NCBI GenBank assembly: GCA_012295275.1
Contig: CM022677.1
Coordinates: forward strand, 2,022,576 to 2,042,575
Origin: Chrysomallon squamiferum
Lineage: Eukaryota; Mollusca; Gastropoda; Neomphalida; Peltospiridae
Direction: 5' to 3'
Length of the DNA: 20,000 nucleotides
Position 1 is the stretch's first letter; each line of letters starts with the position of its first letter. Under the pieces are notes generated by a model. The model did no database searches, was not told the DNA's origin, and worked only from the letters and a program-made list of their open reading frames with translations. Below, piece by piece: positions 9,340 to 18,130 of the stretch. The translations under genes were made by a program, and so were the position numbers.

Positions 9340-10290
9340 TGTCTATTTATTGGTTTATTGTTAGCTATTGACAGTCTTGGATTGTGTTTATTTTGTCAGT
9401 TTTAAGTCTTTTGCGTTTTGATTTGTTTAAGACAGTTTCCAGCACGCCAAAGGTTCTGTATCATCCGAGTTATACTAAGCTGGCTGCAGTTTTCGAGTTA
9501 TGTGCTAGGTCATTAATAAAAAAATGCTAAAAGAGTAGGGGCGATAACTGAACCCTGCGGGATCCCATTCTCCAAATCCAAGCTGTCTGAGAAGTTTTCG
9601 TCTACATTGACCGTAAAGGATCTGGTTTTCAAGAATGCTTCTATAAAGCCGAATATAGGGCCTCTTATGCCCATGTTGTAGACTTTGATTAGAAGACCAT
9701 GTCTCCAGACCATATCATTTGCTTTTTCTATGTCAACAAACACTCCTACCACTTTTTGTCCAGTAAACAAAGATTCGGAAATTTCAGACTGTAATCTGGT
9801 TATGTGGTCGATTGTGGAGTGCTTCTTTCTGAAGCCACTTTGAAAGGTCGAAATTAGTTAGTTTTTTTTTTTTTTCCAGAAGGTGTGTTAATCGTGTGTT
9901 GACCATAGCCTCCATGGTTTTGCAGACACAGGACGTTAGTGAGATAGGACGATAGTTGGAGGGGTTGGAAAGGTCCGTACCCTGTTTTGGAAGGCTGAAG
10001 ACTTCAGCTTGCTTCCATTTGAGGGGAAGGTATCCTTCCTTCCAGATAGTGTTATAGAGTTCCAGAAATAGATTTAGCATGTCTGTGGGCATGTTTTGAA
10101 AGAAAAGGTAGGAGAATTTGTCTGGCCCGGGGGTTGTTCCTTTACGGTCGGAGAAAGCCGCTGTCATTTCTTGGCGTGTGAAGGGAATATTGTATTTCGT
10201 TTCTGAGGTTTTTGAGTCAGGTGGGATTTTGTTGACTGTTTCAGATTTATTTTTAATTTTTCGAAATTTGGGGGGAAAGTTGTTTGTACT
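9340..10290 (-). pseudogene. Reverse transcriptase domain of ORF2
   Basis: Recognisable blocks are TPGPDKFSYLFFQNMP, NYRPISLTSCVCKTMEAMV, SGFRKKHSTIDHI, FVDIEKANDMVW (first catalytic D) and GIPQGSVIAPTLLAFF. After these the frame is lost. The usual F/YADD box is reduced to a remnant, SDDTEP at about 9455, with stops close by, and the stretch between it and the DKINTI block is shorter than usual, so some residues have been deleted. A 14-T run near 9865 has shifted the frame. The domain is non-functional. Confidence 0.93.
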
Positions 10291-10849
10291 CGAGTTGTGT
10301 TTAAAGACATCTCCCAGAGCAGCGGCCTTCTCTTTGTTTGTATGGAAGTTTTTGTTACGGACTAGTAGTGTGTTCTTGCTAATTGGTTTCCCTTGTATGC
10401 GTTTAATTTTGGCCCAAATTTCCTTACTAGACGTGTTTTTGTTGATAGAGGTGCAGAAGGTTTTCCACGATTTTTTTTTTGCATTTAGCACGGCTTGTGA
10501 GACTTTGTTTTTACTGATTTTGATGTTTGCGAGGTTGGTTGCTGAGTTATTTTTTTGGTATGTTTTGCGATGTTTGTTGCGTGCCTTTGTAAGGAGTTTT
10601 AGTTCTTCACTCCACCAAGGGACTGAATTATTTTTGTATTTACAATGAAAATTTGGAATAGTTTTATTGGCAATGCTAATTATTCTGTCAGTTAAATTTT
10701 GGTTAAAAGTGTCAATATGATTGCTTCGAATGAGTTTGGGATCTGTTTCCAGACACTGCTTTCTAAATTCAGTCCAGCTGGCTTTCGTGAAGTTCCATTT
10801 GTGTTTGTTTATTGGTAACTCTTTCCAGTTATTTTCAGTGTTGTATGAG

Positions 10850-11569
10850 ATTAGTATTGGTAGGTGATCGCTACTGAGATTGTTAAGGACTGTCCATTCA
10901 CATTTAGAGGCTATTTTTTCAGACACTGTTGAGATATCAAGACATGACCAGGTGTTGTATATGTCTGATAGGAAGGTTGGCGTGCCATCGTTCAGACATA
11001 TGTGTTTGTTAAGATCCGTAAATTTTTCGAGGATGGTTCCCTGTTTGCATGTACTAGAGGATCCCCATAGGTGGTTTCTGCTGTTGAAGTCCCCTAGTAT
11101 GATGGAGTTGTCGATATATTTAGAGGGAATGTTTTTAGTGTAGTGTTCTAGTGTTATGTGGTAGTGATTTTTGCCTGGGTGAGTGTAGTAGTTGAAAACG
11201 TTAATGTCTTCAGCCTGGCCATGGATTGTTATCCCAAGTGTCTCTATGCTGAGTGGTGATTGGTTAGTGGGATACGTGAGTAGGAAAGTTCATTTCTCAC
11301 ATAAGTTGCTACTCCTCCTCTCGTGGTGCAGTTAGTGTTGTGAAAGAAGCCAAAGAATCCTGGAATGTTAAAGTTTTGGAAGAGTTGGTTCTTCCGTGTT
11401 TGTGTGTTGGTGATCCAGATTTCTTGTATGCATATTTGTGAGGATTCGCATTGATTATGTATTGTTTGAGTTCGTCGCCATGACCTCTTGATTTGAGGCC
11501 TTTGGCATTCCACTGTAGGATGTTTAGGCCTTTAGCTTCTTTGTGTTTAATGTTTTGTTTGTCTCCCAT
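10850..11569 (-). pseudogene. APE-type endonuclease domain of ORF2
   Basis: The motifs appear in the family order: LNILQWNAKGL near the start, then ICIQEIWI (the E of the catalytic centre), GGVATYVRNEL, the GDFNSRNHLWGS loop (about 11060-11095) and SSDHLPILI (D at about 10869 and the catalytic H beside it). The catalytic motifs are readable, but two frameshifts (about 11440 and 11280) separate them. Similar domains in LINEs nick chromosomal DNA to prime reverse transcription. Confidence 0.92.
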
Positions 11570-11665
11570 GTGTGATGTGTAGGAGTTTGGTAGCCTTGGA
11601 GATTGCGTGTATTTTGGATGTGTTTATTTCACTTGTTTAGTGTTGTCGGTGTTGATGTTGTTTTG

Positions 11666-13612
11666 TTAGTAGTGCATTGATTGTTTGAGCAAAGTGTCAA
11701 GCTCCAGTGGAAGTCTGAGGTGTTTCTGGAGGCTCTGACATGCTGACACAATGGCTTTCTCTATGTCTACTTCCGATCTATTATTGGAGTTGGGGTTGGG
11801 GGACCGTAGAGATTCGTCTAGGAATAGGCCAGTGATAACCCTAAGTAGTTGGAGGGCTGTCACTGGGCTGTCTTTCTTAATTATTCCGTCAATTTCTGTT
11901 TGTTTCTTGTTTGTCCTGGGGGCTGGTATGTGCGAGTGGGTGGTTGACGAGTGAGGGTTTCTAGTGGTGTGTGTGTTTGGCCTCCAGGTGTTTGAGTGCA
12001 TTTCTGAATGCCGCACATAGGTGGCTGTGTGTGTGGTGTCGGCCGTTGCAGTTTCCGCACTGGATGGGTTCACGACACAGATTGTCTGGCGTTTTCTTGG
12101 GGTGTCTGCCCCCACACCTGAAACAAGTTGGGTGACCCTCAACGACCTGCATTTTTTTATATTATGTCCCCATCTCTGGCACTGGGCGCATTTTATGGGG
12201 TGTGCCTCAAAGGCCAGCAGTTTGAATTGCTTCTGGTGGAATAGGATGTGCTCTGCTTTTGTTGTGGCAGACAGAAGCTCATCCAAGTAGCCGTTGTTCC
12301 AGATCGTGATGTTCTGAATCATCACGTCTGGCTTTTCTTTCTTTAGCGTTTCTAGTATTTGTTTTGTCGTTTCTTTGCCCGATTTTATTTTTATCAGTTT
12401 TCTTAAGGAGTGATCTGTTGTTGTGGTGGTTGTTGTTGCTATTGCGTGTATAACCTTTGTGTTGTGTAGTGGGTGTTTTTTTGTGGGGTGTTGTTTTGTT
12501 GTTGAGGTGTGGAGTTTGGGGGAGCGTTGGGGAGTTTGTTTCGTGGGGTTGTCATGTCGGTGCTTGTATTTTTGTCTCTGTGTGGTCGGATTTGTTTTGG
12601 TTGGTGTTGCTAAGAAATCGTTTCTGTTTGGTGTCTGTTTTGTTGTTTCCATGACTAGTTTCTGTTTCTTTTTGTTTTCTTTTTTTTATGTTTGTCTGTT
12701 TTAAGGGTATTGCAGTGTAAGTGCATTCCCCCCAGGTGCCGTAAGCCACCGTCTTGTACATCTGTCTGTGGATGACTTGGCTGCTTGTTTTGTCCTGCGA
12801 GTAAGCCTGTCCGATGGGGGTATCGGGATTTGTGGGTTTTGCGGGTGTGGGTCCTCTCCTTTCATGAGGTTCCTTTGTACACCTCTCTAGTGTGACACAC
12901 ACCTTTTGACACTCCATGGGGTTGGGCATCAGTTCCATGCTCGTACCCAGTTTGATGAGTGAGCTGTCCGACTCGGCCCTGATGAAGGTGATCTCATCAG
13001 ACAGCCGGGTGTGGAATAATGTGTCGTCCAACAGTCGCGAGACGGACTGCTGGAAGAAGATGGCTTCGTACAGAGTCGAGTTTTTTTTGTTAAACAATAC
13101 CCGCCTCAGCCCGGGGATTGGTGACTTAGCGGGTCTAGGGGGACTGGCGGACAGTTTGAGGGATTTGTGGGAGCCCTGTTCGGGAACAGAAATGCTCAGC
13201 ATGTCCAGGGCTGAAAATCTGTTTGATGTCCTGACTGGAACCTGTTCTGGGGGGCATTGGACAGTTGGGTGGGTTTTCCTTTTTTTATTTTTGTTTTTTT
13301 GTTATGGGGACTCCGGAATGGTGGTCAGACCGGTTGGGACATTTGTGGGCCTGTTGAAGATTTGGTTACAGTCTGGGGGATTGGACAGTTCGGAGCGGGG
13401 GGAGCGGTCAGGTGTCGTCTCTACCAGTCCCACGTGCATGGTGTCCCCCGCAGAGTTGTCAGATACATTTCCGTTGTCACTGTCGTCCGGGGAGCCAAGA
13501 GATTCCACGTGTGGTAGTTCCCCCTCCGGTCCGCAGAGTTATTTGGGGAAACCTCGTTCTGGTTGTCATTTTCGGTGATATCTTAGCCGACGGATTTGTT
13601 TGTATCGGCCAT
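11666..13612 (-). pseudogene. LINE ORF1 with three zinc knuckles, broken
   Basis: Encodes the RNA-binding, gag-like protein of the element. A possible start is the ATG at 13612 (MADTNKSVG), but a TAA follows after nine codons. The frame then changes near 13505, near 13300 and near 12650. The last large frame (12652-11666) holds PDVMIQNITIWNNGYLDEL and the first knuckle, CAQCQRWGHNIKKC. The second and third knuckles (CFRCGGRH and CGNCNGRH) are in another frame (12152-11961). The first frame resumes near 11955 and gives a sensible C-terminus ending KQSMHY at 11666. The N-terminal half is rich in S, P, T and K and I recognise no domain in it. Confidence 0.88.
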
Positions 13613-13625
13613 TTTTATTTAGTAT

Positions 13626-14132
13626 ACAATTGGTTAATTATTATTATTTTTATTTTTTATTTTTTTTTAAATAAATTAATTATTCAATATAATTAAAATT
13701 TCAACAGTAATGACACTACAGAAAAAGAGCAATAAACAAAGTTAGCTATTTAAATTTAATTTTGATAATAATAATCCGAAAAATTTAACATTTAAATAAT
13801 AATTATATATTTATATTTATATATATGAAATTAATACAGTTAGAATACACAAATTTAAAATATTTGACAAAATTAGCACTGGGGGAGAGGGTTTCAGGTT
13901 GATAAATGGAGAGATAAGAGGGAGTTTTAAAGTTTCGTGCTAGGAAAGTGATTATGACGTGCTGGGAGGATAGGATTCCTTTTCTTACCAAATTTGATGT
14001 CGAATGTTCTAAGTTCGAAATTGAAGTGGAATCCTAATTTGGGAAATTTAACAGATAAACAAATAATCCCCGATTCCTTGCAGTAACGCTTGTTCCTTCC
14101 GTCGTCGGCTTGCTGTTGGGACTGTGGATTCT
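13626..14132. other. Unassigned stretch upstream of the LINE 5' end
   Basis: The first 200 bases are nearly pure A/T. The rest is of mixed composition with no protein or RNA I recognise. It could be 5' flank or extended 5' UTR of the LINE, or intron of the LigB-like gene. Confidence 0.35.
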
Positions 14133-14225
14133 GATTGGTTGGAGATATCTCGAATTTGATTGGTCGACCGGTTGTTGTTTGAGACTGGATTTCTATTGGC
14201 TGACGCTAGCTCGTCGTTGATTGGT
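14133..14225 (-). promoter_or_regulatory. Cluster of four CCAAT boxes
   Basis: ATTGG (CCAAT on the minus strand) occurs at 14134, 14159, 14195 and 14220, giving spacings of 25, 36 and 25 bases. Flanks are GATTGGTT, GATTGGTC, TATTGGCT and GATTGGTC, close to NF-Y site contexts. All four point the same way. The region is less AT-rich than its surroundings. The cluster lies about 520-610 bp upstream of the LINE ORF1 start and on the strand of both the LINE and the host gene, so it could be a LINE promoter, an internal promoter of the gene, or chance. No TATA box or initiator was identified. Confidence 0.4.
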
Positions 14226-14404
14226 CAGATCTCAATTACTTTTGCTGTTTGGCGATCGTGTATAACGTAATCCTAAAAGCGCTTTTCCCACGTATTCGTA
14301 TCAAGTGCACACAAATGTAACGAATTTGCAAGAATAAATGAAAGACAATCCCAAGTGAGAAAATTGAACAATTATTTTATGTGTACTAAAACTGAAACTT
14401 TGGA

Positions 14405-14471
14405 CCGAATCTGGAGCGAATCTCAACGAATCTGACCGAGCGAATCTGACGAAAAAAAGCAGCGAATCTGA
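14405..14471 (+). repeat. Five iterated CGAATCT motifs
   Basis: CGAATCT starts at 14406, 14417, 14427, 14441 and 14463, four of the five followed by G. Spacings of 11, 10, 14 and 22 are near one or two helical turns. It could be a degenerate minisatellite or a binding-site array. Nothing else in the window carries the motif at such density. Confidence 0.7.
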
Positions 14472-14677
14472 CTGATCAAAGAGATCTCGTTCAAAACGCG
14501 TGTGACTACTTATACACCAATAGCTACACCTCTGCAGATAGCCTTTCTGAATTTACTTTGAAGCTTTTAATACCAATTTCGACTTCCTTAAACCCCAGTG
14601 TTTCGAGTTTATTAAATAACGGAACTTCCCCAAATTATATAAAACAGCTTCTTAATAGACCATGTACATCTGTGTAC
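14472..14677. other. Non-coding, up to the copy B boundary
   Basis: AT-rich intron-like sequence with no recognised feature. Similarity to the left flank of copy A begins only at 14678. Confidence 0.4.
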
Positions 14678-16380
14678 GCTCTGCTATTTAGTTTTTTTTA
14701 TATATACCACCATTTTCTGTCATTAATTACGTAAAGAGTTAAGGACTGTAAAAATATAAATTATAAACATAGTTATACCAGATAACTAAATAAATATTAT
14801 CGTAATATAATAAGATATTTAAGATAAAATGTAGCAGACATTCTGCTTTAAGGGGCATATAAAAATAAAGATTTAGTGAATATTCTATAATTCACTTCAA
14901 AGAAAACAAAATTACAATTAAAAGCAAATCTGCCAAAGAGGCACTAATGAGGTTGTCACACCGTACTGAGCTGAATAGCAGTGAAAGTTATTTTTATTTT
15001 AGTTTTTTTAAAAATATAGTTACATAGAAAATACAAACTTTACTGATGAAATACGACACAAAATGAAAACTGGTTTGCTTTATGACTGCAGATGAATGAA
15101 ACTGGCTGATGGTATAACTCGGGTAATTTTATAATGCGTATTAATTAGAGTATGTTTAAATACTGCTGTTCACAAATGTGTTATGATGGTTCTCTGTGGA
15201 GTGTTATAAAGAGACGACTGTCACGTGGTCACACCTTTAAACACCTTGGATGTTTTATTAAGGCTCAGTGTACGGTAACAAGGTGCTTTAATGGCCACCT
15301 AACAAGGAATATAAACGCTAAAATGACAGCAAACTATATAAATCAATAACTCTACCTATCCACTATACAAGTTAAGGTTTACATTAATTATTTAATTATG
15401 TGACTTGATAATAATACATTATGAAACATACGTTTAAATCATTTTGATTAATGATACGAGTAAGGTTATAAAGGGAACCAAGACAAAATAAGAATCTGCA
15501 AGGAGGAGAGATTAAAACCTTAAACCTTAATAAATGTTATTGACACAGGTTAATTGCACATTACACCCTATAAAAATAAGAATAGACAATTGCTTACCAT
15601 ACTTGTCCGTAAAGAAAATGTCATTCGAAAACATTTGGTTTCCCCGCCTGACTGAATTCTCGTCTTCACCGTTTCCTTCGCTTACTTCTCTCCTTAATCA
15701 CTAAAAGCCAGCCTTTTTTAATAACAACGCCATGGAGTTGAAAAATTTGCGGAAACAATAAAAAGAGCGATGTGATTGTAGTAATAATTAAAGTAAAGCA
15801 ATTTCAATTCCATAGCTTAAAATAAAAGAGCGGATGTGATTTGAAGTAACAATTGAAGTTACTCAATCTGAATTCCGTGACACTATATCAACATTATGAC
15901 AGAAATTTGGTAGTAAATAACTAACTGTTAGTATATACAGTTACTAATAAGACTGCAAACAGAGTGGGAAAAAACAGCCAGATACTGTTTCGTTTAATTT
16001 TGACAATTGTTTTCTTTCTTTTTTTAAACTACGCAGGATTTGATGACATTCTACACAGACATGCCAGCACATAAATAATTTTTATTATTAATAACTATCT
16101 ACTTTCTCTCTTCAAGGAAATACATTTTAATAATATCTTCCTGTAAAACGATGTCATTCCAGACTTTTTGTTTTTTTCATTTTTTCCTTATTATTATTTA
16201 TTATCTTTGTTGTTGTTTGTTTGTTCGATTTAACTCGTTTCGATAATCCATTTGGTGTCCACAAGTTGTTACAAAATATTGATAAAGTCACGAAAGAAAA
16301 AAAAAGGAATCTCAAATCTGCGACGAGGGCATTTTACATAACCAATAAACTAATGTTTACAAATCGTATGTAATTTTTAC

Positions 16381-16523
16381 AGACATACAGTGAACTACCT
16401 AAATGGAGAAGTTCTGGTATCATGACAACATCATGTGTATATCGTCTGCTGGGCTGCGAGAGAATTACAACTTTTGTGTTTTCCAGATCTGGTATCAAAT
16501 GAAGTGGTATCACTTCTCCCCAT
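16381..16523 (-). CDS. LigB-like gene, exon 3
   Basis: Reads (T)WGEVIPLHLIPDL, then KVVILSQPSRRYTHDVVMI and PELLHLGSSLY, a run typical of LigB-type class III extradiol dioxygenase-like proteins. The acceptor is TATTAAG before 16523. The first base completes a codon started in the microexon. Two donors are possible, GTAGTT after 16399 or GTAAAA after 16381. Both leave the same phase (1), and the longer one keeps the GSSLY residues that family members usually have. An (AAAT)n run sits just before the acceptor in place of a good pyrimidine tract. The next exon was not found in the window. Confidence 0.85.
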
Positions 16524-16536
16524 CTTAATATGTGCC

Positions 16537-16539
16537 AAA

Positions 16540-16574
<35 letters not shown>

Positions 16575-16576
16575 AT
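16537..16576. repeat. (AAAT)n microsatellite beside exon 3
   Basis: Ten AAAT units beginning 14 bp from the exon 3 acceptor, at the place of the polypyrimidine tract (TTTA on the gene strand). Copy A has a slightly shorter version. Confidence 0.95.
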
Positions 16577-16747
16577 ATAACAAAATGAATACAAGAAAAT
16601 GAAATTTAAAAGAAAAAATTGTATGACTATACTTTACAAGAGTATTTATAAATAATGTCAGTTTTGGGATAAAATATATAGAAACATTTCTGTATAATAT
16701 ATTAGCAATAGGATTGCAAATAAATATATAATTTTTATGTACTGTAC

Positions 16748-16779
16748 GTTTCGAAAAAGGCATATTGTGTGTCCTCAGT
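16748..16779 (-). CDS. LigB-like gene, 32-nt microexon (exon 2)
   Basis: Inferred from splice logic. Exon 1 ends in phase 0 and exon 3 needs two bases before its first base, so they cannot join directly. This 32-nt stretch has an AG before it (CACAAAAG), a GTACAG donor after it, starts in phase 0 and ends with two extra bases. It encodes TEDTQYAFFE plus the first two bases of a threonine codon, giving a continuous product into WGEVIPL. Copy A keeps the same length and splice sites. It was found by reading and is not supported by a transcript. Confidence 0.7.
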
Positions 16780-16962
16780 CTTTTGTGATATTTTGCATTA
16801 ATTGAAAACAGAAATTGGTGTATCAGTAACTATATTTTTATACGATAATGTTTTCCGGCTGTGAGTATTATTAGTCTATGCTAATTTAAAAAAGAAGTGT
16901 TTATGCTAATTTTTACATGCATGCTATTTCTCACCTCAATGGAAATGCTTCATCGCTTTTAC

Positions 16963-17382
16963 CGGGGGACCATAACCGCTTAATCCCGGAATATTCCGAG
17001 CAGAGCCAAATTTATTTACGATGTCTTCCGAAATTTGGCTAGAAAGATTAGCGGTTACTTTATAACAACAAGGAGGACAGTTGCAATTATTAGTATCTGC
17101 AAAGCCTTCTCCTGTGGGATTTAAGTAGAACACAAAGTTATTTAAGTCAGAAATACCATGGGGCGTGCTCAGAAAAAGTATATCGGGCGATAAAGAAAGA
17201 ATCGTCTGACCGACTGATTTGCAGGCTTCGTGAATTTTCCACGCTACTTGTTTTGCTGTGTGGTTGGTTGTATTGAAATGTTTCGGATCCAGAGCAATTC
17301 CGCCGTGCGGCAGAACGAACCCGGCCAGTAGTTTGGAGAAAGATAAATCAAGTAACGTGAAAAACACAATGACAAAAAACAT
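16963..17382 (-). CDS. LigB-like (class III extradiol dioxygenase family) protein, exon 1
   Basis: 140 codons from the ATG at 17382 to a GTAAAAG donor directly after 16963. Residues 1-20 are hydrophobic (MFFVIVFFTLLDLSFS), a likely signal peptide or anchor, so the product probably enters the secretory pathway. Next come GFVLPHGGIALDP (H26) and DILFLSTPHGISDLNNFVFY (H75), positions that match the metal-ligand histidines of LigB-type enzymes, then a cysteine cluster CNCPPCC (100-106) and GLSGYGPP. Members of the fold cleave aromatic rings using non-haem iron, and MEMO1 is a relative that has lost that activity, so the reaction here is unknown. Reading past the donor gives eight residues and a stop. 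The product is partial because the 3' exons are missing from view. Confidence 0.85.
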
Positions 17383-17412
17383 CTCGACTTTCTATTTCGT
17401 TCTTAAATCATA

Positions 17413-17426
17413 TGACTCTAGAGTCA
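17413..17426. promoter_or_regulatory. 14-bp perfect palindrome upstream of the start codon
   Basis: TGACTCTAGAGTCA, a perfect inverted repeat with a TGACTC half-site resembling those bound by bZIP (AP-1-like) factors. It lies 31-44 bases upstream of the LigB-like ATG, within the probable 5' UTR or promoter. A role is inferred from position only. Confidence 0.35.
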
Positions 17427-17775
17427 CCTGCCCTTCTGTGTTTTTCCTTAAAGAGCAACAATACATCTGAAGGAAATAGTAATTCATTTGTATAATGATA
17501 ATCGATAGGAATTAAAAATCTATATTATCGCCTTGTTAATTTATAAGAGTTGGTTTTCTGAATTGTCCCAACAGGTACATGAAACGTTATTGTTTTTGTT
17601 TTTTGTTCTTTTTATTTTTTGTCATTGATGTTGTTTTGTTTTTTTTGGGAAAGGGCGTGTCATGAAACGTTATCCGATGCATGACTTAGTTTGTATGAAT
17701 ATATTGTTTTAGAAAAACGTTCCTTAAAACAGATATATAGAAAACTACATGGTTGCTTTGGAGTAACATCAAAGT
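17427..17775. other. 5' flank of the LigB-like gene
   Basis: AT-rich upstream sequence with T-rich runs near 17595 and 17640. No TATA box or initiator stands out at a convincing distance, and the transcription start cannot be placed. Confidence 0.4.
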
Positions 17776-17801
17776 TTATTATTACCATCATCATTATTAT
17801 G

Positions 17802-17857
<56 letters not shown>

Positions 17858-17866
17858 CATTATTAA
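17776..17866. repeat. (ATT)n microsatellite
   Basis: About 20 uninterrupted ATT units with a less regular start (ATTATTACCATCATC). The frames through it (isoleucine runs) are artefacts. Confidence 0.97.
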
Positions 17867-17966
17867 AAGTTGATTTGTAAGTGAGAAAGTCTGAGGTAAT
17901 AATGGCGTATTACTTTAGCTCCTTTTCAGCGGCCGCGCCTCACATTTTTCTTTCGTAATTCAGCAT

Positions 17967-18130
17967 CATCGAAGCTGTAATAACATATTGTAGATAACGC
18001 TGCATCCAAAAGACTGTGTTACCTGTAAGTGTGATAGGCCTGCATCAAAGCTGTAATAACATGTTGTAGATAACGCTGCATCCGAAACACTGTGTTACCT
18101 GTAAGTGTGATAGGCCTGCATCAAAGCTGA
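17967..18130 (+). repeat. 76-bp tandem repeat, 2.2 copies
   Basis: Units start at 17967, 18043 and 18119 (partial), each beginning CATCRAAGCTG and ending GTGTGATAGGCCTG. The two full units differ at only a few positions. The preceding sequence contains the only strongly CpG-rich motif nearby (GCGGCCGCGCC at about 17930). It lies about 600 bp upstream of the LigB-like start codon. Confidence 0.93.

Larger units (their letters stand above)
7809..11569 (-). pseudogene. LINE ORF2 polyprotein, broken by frameshifts
   Basis: Encodes the machinery for target-primed reverse transcription: an endonuclease nicks the target and the reverse transcriptase copies the element RNA from the nick. The likely start is the ATG at 11569, 97 bp after the ORF1 stop. 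Readable pieces are the endonuclease start (11569 to about 11440), a second endonuclease piece (11513-11244), a long open frame from about 11279 to 9784 with the rest of the endonuclease and the first part of the RT, the RT core (9770-9513), a palm/thumb remnant (about 9340-9120), the RNase H piece (9083-8045) and the C-terminal piece (8033-7809). Frame breaks sit near 11440, 11280, 9865 (at a 14-T run), 9515, 9460, 9115 and 8050, and a stop lies at about 9082. Confidence 0.93.
7137..13625 (-). mobile_element. Decayed I-superfamily LINE (non-LTR retrotransposon)
   Basis: Order on the minus strand: short 5' end, ORF1 (zinc-knuckle nucleic-acid-binding protein), ORF2 (APE-like endonuclease, reverse transcriptase, RNase H, C-terminal CCHC), 3' UTR, 33-bp minisatellite and (TAAA)n tail. 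An RNase H domain after the reverse transcriptase together with an APE endonuclease points to the I superfamily (I, Nimbus, LOA and relatives). The exact clade needs a tree. At about 6.5 kb it is close to full length, but stops and frameshifts in both ORFs make it inactive. It appears to lie in an intron of the LigB-like gene, in the same orientation as that gene. The 5' limit is uncertain by several tens of bases. Confidence 0.95.
14678..16895 (-). repeat. Copy B of the 2.2-kb segment (native copy)
   Basis: Matches 4397-6629. It contains the microexon and exon 3 of the LigB-like gene with intact frames and splice sites, and its right end lies within intron 1, 67 bp from the end of exon 1. 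It has no flanking direct repeats. It is therefore best read as the original gene region from which copy A was made. The rest of the segment is intron. A 65-codon plus-strand frame at 15152-15349 is shared with copy A (4866-5063), but the two versions differ by three amino-acid changes and two silent changes, so I see no sign of constraint and do not annotate it as a gene. Confidence 0.9.

Noticed and set aside
10118-10648. 176-codon plus-strand ORF and other plus-strand ORFs across 7497-13696
   Set aside because: They are antisense shadows of the LINE ORFs, whose minus-strand frames contain clear endonuclease, RT, RNase H and zinc-knuckle motifs.
7100-13700. Target-site duplication of the LINE
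   Set aside because: Both flanks are AT-rich or microsatellite sequence. The short matches (such as ATTTTTTATTT) are low-complexity and cannot be told from chance.
4397-16895. The two 2.2-kb copies as long terminal repeats of one retroelement
   Set aside because: They do not begin TG or end CA. No gag-pol of an LTR element, primer-binding site or polypurine tract lies between them, and the interior is a minus-strand LINE plus simple repeats. Copy B contains exons continuous with exon 1 of a gene.
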